Part shown: piece after piece, positions 46,540-57,000 of the stretch | Layout of the letters: the number at the start of each line of letters is the position of its first letter | Numbering within the stretch: the stretch's first letter is position 1 | DNA from: Psococerastis gibbosa | Lineage: Eukaryota > Arthropoda > Insecta > Psocodea > Psocidae | Direction: 5' to 3' | NCBI GenBank assembly: GCA_963971405.1 | Contig: OZ020486.1 | Coordinates: 2,480,001-2,544,000 of the forward strand | DNA length: 64,000 bases | Notes under the pieces: generated by a model | Database searches by the model: none | Told to the model about the DNA's origin: nothing | What the model saw: the letters and a program-made list of their open reading frames with translations, nothing else | Translations under genes and position numbers: made by a program

Positions 46540-47329
46540 CGGGTTAGCCGTTGGGCCCCCCTTGTTAGCTGTAATATTCTTTACATGTAAAATATAAACA
46601 TAACTGCTGTCAAAGTGCGTAAATTCCACCAATTTTGGGCCTATTCTTTTTCAAAATAATTCCCCCGGGGGAGACCCCCGAGCCCCCTTTCTTATAGTAG
46701 GTCTACTATTCTTCGACTGTAAAACCTAAACGTTATATATACATCAAAAGGTGTAAAACTCCACAATTTCAGGCCTATTTTTTTTCAAAAACCTTCCCCG
46801 GGGAGAGACCCCCTTCGACCTCCCGACCCCGCGGGTGGGGCAATTAAGATCATGCCCCTAATTAGAAGATGAGTACGTCCAGGAGAACGGCTTTCCTGTT
46901 TTTCTAATCTTTTACGAAAATACGGTGGGGGGGGGGGCGCCAAATGAAACACCACCCCATTCGGAAACCTATCGTAAGCGGGCAAACTTTATGTATTGAT
47001 GTGGCATGAAAACTGGACCCCCCAAAAACAATTCTGGCTACGCCGCTGAGTAGTGCAGTATCTCACTACTCCTAACTACAAAAATTAAATGTAATTTTGA
47101 AAAAATCAGAGAAAAAATTTTGAGAAAAATTATTTCATGAAACTAAACACTACAATTTTTACAGAATTGTTTTTAAACCAAGTAACAAACCTGTTAATAT
47201 GAGAAAAAACCTCAAAAACTCTAGGTGGGGGCAGGGCTCCCAAAGCAGGCTCTAGGGGGGGGGGGGGGTTGTAGCGGATGGTCGAGGAGGGGGCAGTGGT
47301 AGCCAGCCCCCTCCCTGGCGTCGCCCTTG
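45446..47329. mobile_element. Outer hAT-type non-autonomous element, about 1.9 kb
   Basis: The ends are inverted: left caagggcgacgccagg, right cctggcgtcgcccttg. The flanking 8-mers gaagacat (45438-45445) and gtaggcat (47330-47337) agree at six of eight positions, as expected for an old hAT target duplication. G tracts lie just inside both ends. No transposase frame is present. A second hAT-type element (45683-47048) sits inside it. Confidence 0.75.
45683..47048. mobile_element. Inner hAT-type non-autonomous element with perfect 8-bp target duplication
   Basis: agtagtgc at 45675-45682 is repeated exactly at 47049-47056. The element starts cagtggcgtccgg and ends ctacgccgctg, imperfect inverted ends of the CAGNGGCGT type. 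A C tract lies just inside the left end and a CCCCCC run near the right. The 1366 bp inside hold no transposase, an A run of about 28 near 46513 and TA-rich simple sequence near 46270. Confidence 0.85.
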
Positions 47330-47804
47330 GTAGGCATTGCTCCAGGGGTTGTTGTACTTGTCCGTGAACGAGTTTATTATATTATTATATTATATTCAGT
47401 AGATGGAGTGTGGGAACTAGTTGTAGTTTTCTGTTTATGACTGTGCCAAACGCAGGTTTTTTGTTGTATAAATGAGCTATTGCTCAAAACAAAGCTTTAA
47501 TTAATGACTTTAAAATATTTTTAAGTTCGAGCTAGCATGCATTTTAAATATTTAATTATTGTTTACCATATGCTATACTATGTACTGTACGTATCTTGAC
47601 AATCAGTTAGGTTTTATCTTGTTTACTTTTTGTTTTGACTGTTTTCTCACACTTGACGATGGCGTGAGCCGAAACACGGTTTTTATAATTTTATAACTAA
47701 CACTTTACTACCGTAAGTAATTTTATTGACCATGAGCTTTTTACAAAGTGCATGAGTGGACCTCTTATGCCATATAATACTAATACTAAATTGTATTATT
47801 TGGT

Positions 47805-48280
47805 CTGAGGTGGACACAGACTGATCTCATATAGGTATCCATGTTGGATTTGAATAGATCTAACTTATAGCCTACTATAACTTTTTGTCTAAAAACATAT
47901 CCCATTGTACGTATATTATATGTTTTACAAGTGAAACAATACCTACAATTTATGTGCCATAATTGTCTGTAGATTCAATTAGTTTTAGGTTTCAGTGGAC
48001 TGTATTCTTAATAATTAGGTAAACTGTATGGGGGTGACTGCAAATACTGCTTGAGTGGACACAGACTGATCTCGTAAGCATCCATGTTGGATTTGAATAA
48101 CTTTTTGTTTGGAAACATATGCTAATGTACTGATATTGGGTCTATAGCTGTCCACTCATAATAATTATAGGTTATAAGTTGTATAAGTGAAACAATACCT
48201 ACCTATATTATATGTGCCATAATTATCTGTATCTTCAATTAGTTTTAGATTTCAGTGTACTGTATTATTAATAATTAATT
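47805..48280. repeat. Diverged tandem duplication, about 245-bp unit
   Basis: Both copies contain gtggacacagactgatctc, atccatgttggatttgaata, aagtgaaacaatacctac, atgtgccataatt and tcaattagttttag in the same order. They start near 47808 and 48054. The second copy has a small insertion. Confidence 0.85.
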
Positions 48281-48421
48281 ATGTATATACTTACCTACAC
48301 TCTAGTGGTGAACCCACCAACTTCCAGAAAACTTTTTGCGTGCAAACTTACAAATGGTAAACTTAACAAACTAGCTGACTACAACAACCTAAAACTTGGA
48401 AAGATTTCTGGACGTTTGTGG

Positions 48422-48580
48422 CAGGGGCGTCATTATTTTCGCCCCCCCCCCATTGCGATTGGACAAAATAAGACATTGACCCTGACTAACGAGAAAACCG
48501 CTACCGCTATGTTTCAAAATGTACCTACATAATTGGCAGCTTGCCACCCGCCTGAAAAATATGGAATTGACGCCCCTAGT
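48422..48580. mobile_element. Possible small hAT-type MITE
   Basis: The left end caggggcgtcattattttcg and the right end aaaatatggaattgacgccc then ctag are imperfect inverted copies. The interior has a C tract. No clear 8-bp target duplication could be found, so the call is tentative. Confidence 0.45.
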
Positions 48581-49213
48581 TGGAAACAACACAGACCCAG
48601 GATTTGTAGACACGGAAGAGCTCTTCCCTTCTTGAAGGAGACACGGTAATTTCACATAATAAATGTAAAGAACTATGTAACAGAAAAAATAATAAATGCG
48701 AATTTCACTTGTATACTTACCGATCTTTTACTGCCTGACTGACTTTTCTACCCATGTGAATTCAAGCCATTGGTGATTTCAAATAAAGTACCTAGAACTA
48801 GGCTAATTTATTGATAGTAGTTGGAGTAGTTGGGGACGTCGAATTCCGACCAATTACTCGATTTCGGAATCGATTATAAAATCGAATTTTATTGGACTCG
48901 GAATCGATGCCCATTGACCAGCTTTGTATTGTGGAACAAAGTAAGATTGGAGCCTGTAAGAGTGCACCCGTAGATGCTTTCCTATTTATCAATTAGTACC
49001 GTAATAGTTCCATGGTAAATAATTGTCCTGTGTTTTTTAAAAGTCATTTTTCATAAAAAGTGAGTATTTTTGAAATGAAACTTCCGTATAGACGGGGGAG
49101 GGGGTTATTAGGATATTTCTGTCCCCAAAAAGTTGACTCTATTGGCATATAAGTACGTAAACTGTGTGTATTTATTGTTTATTATTACTGTTTGAATTTT
49201 ATTTTCAAGTAAA

Positions 49214-51700
49214 ATGGGCGACGATAGTGATTCCGAGAACGACGGATGGGCAGAAGAAAGGAAGCTGCGGGACGCTGTGGAATCCGGAGATACTGACCTT
49301 GTGGACAACCTTTTGAACAACGGTGCAGACATAAACGGTGACAAGTTTTATCGGGGAACCCCCTTACATTTGGCGACAATGTGTGGTAACCAGAACATGG
49401 TAAATTTTCTTTTGAGCCACGGAGCCCGGATCGATGGTCAGCGTCGCAATGACGGCGGGACAGCATTGCACGCTGCACGGTAGAATCTGGAAATTGGAAA
49501 CTTGTAAATCTGCTTGCGGCTAAGGATGATGTTCCTCTAAACATTAAGAACAGTGAAGGGAGCACTGCCCTTCATGTTGCGGCGTCTAAACGCGATCCCA
49601 AATTCGTCTTGTCTTGGTAAGGAGAGGTGCTTCCGTCGTTGAAAAGAATCGTGCTGGACAAACTGCTCTACATATTGCAGTGAAAGCCAGCAATTTCAAT
49701 TCCGTTAACATCCTGCTGGCACAAGGAGCGTCGGTAAACGAGTGTGAGAGTAATAGAAAGAATGCTCTACACATAGCCGCAGAAAACGGACTTTTACAGA
49801 TAACCAAGGTTCTGCTAAGAAGTGGGGCAAATATCTCAGCTAATGCTAGACAGGGTTGGTCTCCGTTGGACCTGGCAGTAAAATGTCGACGTTCAGAAAT
49901 CATTAAGCTTCTACTAAGCAATGGCGCTAAAGTCGATGGAGAGAATATCACTTTACGCCAAGCTGTGGAAAGTGGGTATACAGAATTGGTCGTTGGAGTT
50001 CTAAAGCGTGGTCCCGATAAAATGGAGCAAGACAATAAAAAAAAGCCTTTTTAACGGCACTTTGTAGCAAAAACAGTGAAATCGCCAAATTACTGATCAA
50101 TTATGGATTCTCAATAACCTATGATGACGCCAATGATGACAAGTTGTTTTCTGTCGCTCTGAAGAATGGATATCTTACAATATTATCAGACCTTATAAAA
50201 CAGGGACATGGCTAACTCACTTGGCCAGCATTCATATGGCATAATAATTAATTTAGAAGAGAATGGTATAGCCAAGATTCTTTTCTTGCCGAGAGTTATT
50301 GCACTAAAAAAAGACACGGAAGCGCAGATGGTTGCCGCCAGCAGGGAGAATGTGGAGCGTCTCTATAAATTAAGCGCGGAAATTTACAAGGCAGAATGGA
50401 GAAGCAGCAACCGTTTTAGAGACGAGACGAGAAAAAAAAGTTCGGCGGAGTGGACGAAATTAATTCTTCGTAAGGACGCAAGTGCATTTTTTTTTCAATA
50501 ATTTACAAACTTGCAGTGACGCGACTATTCTGAATGAAATAACAGAGCTACTTCTGAATTACAGCAACGATAGTAAATTATCTCTTCGTTCTATTTTTGG
50601 AGCAATATTGTTACCTCCAAAACCTGATTTTGTCTATATGTATGTGCTTTCACTTCAATGTGTGCATCTAATAGAAATCCTTCTTGGCCTGAATGTTGAT
50701 GTCAATGCTAAAGATGAAAACGGTAAGACTGCACTACACCTATCTGTTGCAGTTGGAAATGTCGAGGTTACCAAAATGCTACTGAGGAAAGGGGCAGACA
50801 TTCACTGTCGGACGAAGGAAGGTGTTACTGTCATACACCTTGCAGCTAGATGTAAACAAACAGACATAATGTCCCTTTTGATTAAAGAATGCGCAAATGT
50901 CAATGCCGTAGATGATTCTGGCAAAACTAGCCTTCATGCAGCTGCAGAATGTGAGAATTTGAACGTAGTAGAAATGCTGTTAGACGCAGGAGGAGATATA
51001 GACTGGAAGGATAATCATGGTGACACACCATTGCATTCTGCAGACAGACATTTATGTCTTGAAGGTATTGAAAAACTTTTGGAGCTCGGTGCCAATATTT
51101 ATGTTTCTAACAGCAAACAAGAGACAGCTTGTGTTGTGATGGGTGAGCGTCCCTCTGACTTAGATAATTTGGACGCTGGCCGCGAAGGTAGATATTATTT
51201 TCATGTCTCGAAAGACATGCTAATGCGACTTGAGATGTGCCGTTCTCTGCTTTATGTCTATTCAATCAAGTTGAAAGCCATCCGTCAATATCCCGATGAG
51301 GATATAGAATTTTTTAGCCCGGAACTCGTGGGAGAATTGAGGAAAATGGAAGTCACGGGCATAAGTGCTTCCAGCCCCTCATATTTGTACTTTCTTAAGA
51401 AACCCCGTATTCAGCCTGTTGCATTGCTGAGAAATGAGACTATCGTGGATTCACTAAAGCTCGGCTCTTACAAACAGAACTTCCCGGAGTTCGCTACCTT
51501 AATAAGTGCACGTTTTCATAGTGGCACTAGAAGGCTGAAATGTCTTGATAATATCTATGCAAAACGGTTCACTATATTTCGCGGCTTGCCTATAGAATGT
51601 ATAGAGCATATTATGAGCTTCTTCGATGATAGTGAGCTCATTAATTTCTTAAGATGTTTGTAAAAGTGTCCCACGAGTGATTTTATTGCTATGCTTCGTG
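49214..51700 (+). pseudogene. Second ankyrin-repeat/F-box-like gene, frameshifted
   Basis: It starts MGDDSDSENDGWAEERKL at 49214 and follows the same plan as the gene at 40742: an ankyrin block, a linker, a second ankyrin block (GKTALHLSVAVGN, GVTVIHLAARCKQ, GKTSLHAAAECEN, GDTPLHSADRHL) and the tail CIEHIMSFFDDSELINFL. The coding sequence runs through all three frames. Shifts lie near 49479, 49610, 50052 (T run), 50200-50240, 50490 (T run) and probably 51655, where the F-box-like helix breaks. Segments between shifts remain clearly ankyrin-like and are open (49214-49480, 49614-50052, 50051-50210, 50208-50490, 50482-51663). Several shifts are not in homopolymers, which favours a true pseudogene over assembly error. 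Confidence 0.82.
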
Positions 51701-53450
51701 CTTAAGCTTCTAACGGAACCGGTTATTTCGTGTTTTTTTTTTTAATGGACGTAGTAGTAGTCCTACGCACTACGTACATTTATTGCCCATAGAACATACA
51801 ACGACCGATTTTTGGACATAATTGCTGTTGTTTCCGCATAAACATTTGACAGTTGGCAAACTCGTTCACGCCATCAATGTTAGTGCCCTGACAGTAGGCT
51901 AGATATTAGTCATCTCTGAATCACGACAAAATCTGATAGCTATGATTTTTTTTTTGAATAATGTAATATTGAAGTTTCAAAGATTTGGTCAATTCATGCT
52001 GTAGAAAAATATTTCGTACACTTAAGCCTATTTTTCCGGGTTGTATTTTCAATTTGTGATATTAATAATATTAATTCATTGTAACTAAACAGCTCAGGTC
52101 AGCCTTGGTTTACAAAAAATTTGGAAAGCTTCACTTGTAGCAACGATCCGGTCCCCCCGATTTTGAGTATTTTCAGTGTATAGTCGGTTCGGTTCTGTTC
52201 TCCTTTCATCGGTTAGACCAAAAATTGACCGAATCCACAACTAAATGCAGTGATATTTATTTTTCACTGGCAGAAAGATCTCTTCCATTTTTTTTTTTTT
52301 TAAAACAACATCGGTTAGAAATTTCTTGGCCCTGAGCCCTTATATTGACAAAAATGCTCTTTGAACACCTACAAGTATAATATATAAACTGTGATATTAT
52401 ACTACTAGTAGTAGGCCTACAATAGAGTTTGTAATTTAAACTATCGTTAATTCATAGAAATCCATAAAGTAAGTACTATTTCTAGAATACGATCTCTGCT
52501 TCTTCCTTTTATTTGATTTGATTTTAAATAATTAAATAAAGATTAACTTTTTTGTTCTGTTACTAAGCCAACCTAGCTGAGTTAGGGCTATAAACGCCCT
52601 CTCTTATAGATTAACACTAGTTCATGTAAACAATTGTATTGTGAATTATATTTTGCTAATATAGCCAGTGTGGAACGAAAATTTTATTAATTATTTCTCA
52701 CACTATGTTGTTTTCCAAAAATTTGGAAGGATTCCCCTTAAGTCAGTTCTGTGTTTTACATCGTGGCCGCCATGTTGTCCCTGAAGAAACGCAAATCTAA
52801 ACAAATATAGGCTTTCCCCAAGGTTCTACCTTGCTGATCGCGAAACCAGTACCCTCCTAATGTTGGAAGAGAGATATTATTTTTACCTACTGACTAAATA
52901 ATAATACTCGTAATGTCGTGTATTTTTCTCTTGCAACAGACCAATCTAGATCATAGTGCCAAAGATATTGTACCTAGGTAATGACTTTTTGAAGAAATAG
53001 TACAAGAATTGATTTATTAATGGACAATGATTTGAATTTAATACATTTTTGCCTCTTAGTACTTTTTAGCAAAATCCCTTCTTTGCTTCGGTGATACTCA
53101 GGTAGGGCTAAGTAAGAAAATTGTAATATTTCGTTAGCAATTTATTTACTAAAAGTAATAGCTTCCCGTGAATGCTAGGCTGATGTGTCTTGTTCAGGAG
53201 TTTCAATCTATCGATTGGTTTGCAGCGAATGTTTCAGTCTTCTCCAGTCTTGTCTATCTTGTGCGGTTCTTTTTAGTGAAAGGTAGGTGTCGCATCTTAG
53301 GTCTTTCTTGATAGGTATTCCTGATGTGTAGCTAACCTATACTAGGCAAAACATTTTTAAACTTTTTATTGCCAGTCCACAGAACTAAAAGATTTTGGCA
53401 TGATATGTATGGTGTTAGTTAGTTAACAGTTACATAGTGACATAAAAATT

Positions 53451-54032
53451 GTCACCTACGGAATTCGATCGAAGCACCTCACTGTCTGTACAGGAAAGAC
53501 ATACCGGAGAAGGCGGTGTGGAAGGGGTGTACAGTGATTCTGCTCGTGTAAATAGTCCGTTAGATAGTGAAATGAAAAATGTCACCTAGGTATTCGAACC
53601 AAGCACTGTCCAGTGTCTATACAGGAAAGATTTGGCAGTTAGATTGCAGCAGCTCGATCATGGCGATTTGGGATTATTATAATACCAGGGTTTATTATTT
53701 AATGCTGCAGTAGTAAGGTGTCAAATTAGTATATTATTAGAACACAAGAGAATACATTGTTTAATAATTGAAGGAAATTCTAATAAACATAACAGGTGCA
53801 ATTTTGAAATATAATACGAATTTTAATTAATGTGTCTAAGGGAGAAAATTGAAAACGCACCAAAAATATTATTTTATCAATTTGAATTTCCCGCGCATTT
53901 TGCACTCAATTGTTTAAACCAATTGAATAAACCCCGGTATTTTGATAATCCCAAATCGCCATGATTGGGCTGCTGGAGAGAGCGGCGTGGTAGGGATGGC
54001 CCTTGCAAACAGCTCGTTACGGTGAGAAAAAG
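53451..54032 (-). repeat. Decayed tandem copies of the zinc-finger gene terminal exon
   Basis: Units starting gtcacctacggaattcgatc (53451) and gtcacctaggtattcgaacc (53581) repeat the segment at 54033-54120 that holds the real stop codon and last codons. Shared landmarks are gaagcacctcact, tacaggaaag and gtgtggaaggg. Unit spacing is 130 bp, and about 123 bp once the 329-bp MITE in unit 2 is subtracted. Confidence 0.82.
53647..53975. mobile_element. MITE with about 45-bp inverted ends
   Basis: The left end cagcagctcgatcatggcga continues tttgggattattataatacc. It is inverted at the right, ending ataatcccaaatcgccatga then ttgggctgctg. It is 329 bp, AT-rich and non-coding. No clean target duplication was seen, but it splits a tandem repeat unit, which gives an independent proof of insertion. 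Confidence 0.85.
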
Positions 54033-54064
54033 TGTCACCTACGGTAGTTGATCCAAGCACCTCA

Positions 54065-57000
54065 CTATCGGTACAGGAAAGAGTTACAGGAGAAGACGGT
54101 GTGGAAGGGATGTACCGCGAAGCTGGCCGTGATGTCGTCGCTGCTGAACACCGCCATCTCCTCTCCTTCCCCCTCGTCTCCCTCCTTGTCCACGTCTAAC
54201 GAGTTGTCTACTGTATTTAGATCCGGCTCGGTCATCAGCACGTCCCCCTGCAGAATCAGGCTTTCCTCCTCCTAAAGAGAAAAACAAACAATTTTATGTG
54301 CCACCATATTTTTAATTTTCTTATATCTTTAACTTTCCATCGTTAACTTATGGATGATGCTCACTATGATTGTTAATTGGGTAGAACATTATTTCCCGCC
54401 ATGCATTTCCCGCTTATGGCAAGAGCCCCTTCATTGCCCAAGCCGTGTGCCATTTTGCTAGCCTAGGTGAGAGATGGCTTTGACACGTTCAACGAATATG
54501 CCGCATGGCCGAGCTGCAAGAAGAGTCCTGTACACGGCATCTCAAGGAGAGAAAAAAGTATGGGAAGACAAAGGCTGCGAGAGTCGAAACACTTAACAAA
54601 CGGGGCAGACGGACAGATTAATTATATACTCACAATGGCGTCAGAGAGGTGAACCAGTGTAGTATCGTTGCTGACAAGGACCCCGTCTTCCAGCTGTTTC
54701 AGTTCCACCGGGTGCATCCTTCGTTTGTGTGACCGGCAGTTGGAACCGTTCGCAAACGTGCGAGGACAGAAAGAACAGAAGTATGGCCGATTACCCGTGT
54801 GAAGGTTCCGGTGGTTCTAAAAACAAAAATGAGCCTTAAGAGCAAATCGGTCACCCCCACTAGGCCTACAAGGTTTTTTTTTTTTTTTTTTTTGTTTAAA
54901 GTCGAACTTCTTGTGAAACATCGTTTAAAGTGCCATACATGAGTAGGAGAAGTAGAAGAAATATGCTTACTTTAAGATCTTTAGACCGCTTGAACCTTTT
55001 GCCACACGTGTCGCAAGAAAACCTCTTTCGGTCCTGGTGTACCAGAAGATGCATTCTCAGTGTCCGTCTTGTATTAAGCGTCAGGTCGCAGATAGGACAG
55101 GAATACCGGGTTTGAAGATGGGTGTCCATATGGATGCGCAGTCGGTACTTAGTCTTAAAGCTGCAACCCAGGATAATACAATCGTAGGAGGATGAATGGT
55201 AAAAATCCTTCGAACAAGCTACAGCTAAAAAACTGCTAAGTACATTGCCCATTTAAATAGTCACGAACAACGGACAAGACAGTGTCAGATGCTAGCATTC
55301 TCGGCCCCATCGGTTTCAGTTTTGACTCATATTTATACAACACCAGGTGGCAAGGTCCAGCCCATATCGGAGCGTAATAAATTAATTTACAGTAGATTTC
55401 AAATTTTTTGGTTTTGGGGGGGGGGTTACCCCCTGCACCCCCCCCCCCTGTATCTTGAATGACTATCTTGTCGTCCACACCTAACCACCTACTCCTGGCG
55501 GCAGTTTGGAACTTTACAGTCCTTACTTTGCACACCAATAGGGGCGTTTAACAACAGCAAAAATAGAAGCGAAGTTCATCTGTCAGAGGGCGAAAAGGGA
55601 TAGGATTAGGAATGAAGTGATAAGAAGAGAGTTTGCTGTTGAGGAAACGTTGAAGAAAACTATACTATACTCATTTTACTTGTAATGGCTCTACAGGCCA
55701 TTAAGAACCTTAGCTGCTTCAACCACGTCATTCCGCCACTCGGCTCTCGACGCCGCCTTTCTTGACCATCTGCGGGCTCCGGTGGTCGTCACTTACTTTA
55801 CTATGTTATGGGCCCCCACCCGAACTCACAACTTCCGTGCGAGGACTAGACTCGTTACCTATACACTTACTGACTTACTTACTGAATGTAGATTAAGCTA
55901 TTTTTTCCAAATTTAAGCTGCACACGGGCTGAGCCCTGCAGCATAATACGATTAGTGTGTAACTTAACTTTCTACGGAAATATAAATTTATTGTATTGTA
56001 CCTATTTCCTACCTCTTTTCGCAGTCTTGACAGTGGTGGTTATATTCATCGCTGTGTATGAGCAGATGTTCGGCCAGAATGCCCTTGCTAGTGAAGCTCA
56101 GCCCGCACTGGTCGCAAACGAACGGCCGCTCTCGCAGATGAACGGACCGTACGTGAGCCGACACAGCGGACTTGCTGCATAGCCTGCAATGTCATAAAGA
56201 ACCATCAAAGAAAGAGAAATATTCGAGCTACAAAATAGATTGAACCTCAGACTAATTTAATGACACATTGGGAACAGTGGCGGAGCGTGGGATGATTGCG
56301 AGTGTAATGTTTGCAAATATTTATTTATGTCGTTAAAGTTAAAAACAAAAACACGCATCATTTTATATAGCATGTTCTGTCTTTTTTAAAAACAAAAACA
56401 TTTGAATTCTAACGCGACGTGATTCTTAATTTTCTTATAGAATACGTTTATAACATCATACTCATACAATCTTATTTGCTCGCGGCTTCCTATAGATTTT
56501 AGCGAAGCTCTTAATACAGTCTAAAGCTGGCGATTCACGAGGGCTCCAAGCGGACTCGCGCCAAGCCAAAATGGCGCGTCCTGTTCCATTTGGCGTTAGC
56601 GCCATTTAGAGGGGTCATCACGACCACGCTGACCCAGTCGCTCCAAATCTTTCAAATTGTACAGTGCGACGATATGGAAGAGGTACTTTTACACTGTACA
56701 ATTTGAAAAATTTGGAGCGACTGGTTCAGCGCAGTCGTGATGACCCCTCTAAATGGCGCTAACGCCAAATGGAACAGGACGCGCCATTTGGCTTGACGCG
56801 AGTCGGTTTGGAGCCCTCGTGAATGGCCAGCTTAAGGATTTGTTGAGTGTAATGCGGCATTACACGCCTTACATGCACGCTTCGCCACTGAATGGGAAGA
56901 CTAAATAACATTTCTAAAAAAGCTATTGCTGGCGCAGCACTACTGCAGTTAAATCTAGTTTCCCAAAAATCTACTTGCACTGCGAAAATTTTATAACTTC

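Larger units (their letters stand above)
47338..49213. other. Intergenic before ankyrin pseudogene
   Basis: No gene is supported. It contains a diverged tandem duplication (47805-48280), a probable small hAT-type MITE (48422-48580), and a family D copy (48968-49035). Confidence 0.55.
51701..54064. other. Intergenic between ankyrin pseudogene and zinc-finger gene 3' end
   Basis: No gene is seen in 51701-53440. The rest holds decayed tandem copies of the zinc-finger terminal exon (53451-54032) and a MITE (53647-53975). On the minus strand an AATAAA (plus 53691-53696), inside the MITE, is a possible poly(A) signal about 370 nt past the zinc-finger stop. Confidence 0.5.

Noticed and set aside
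46513..46540. Long A run as retrogene tail
   Set aside because: No coding or LINE sequence precedes it; it lies in the interior of a hAT-type element and is probably simple sequence.
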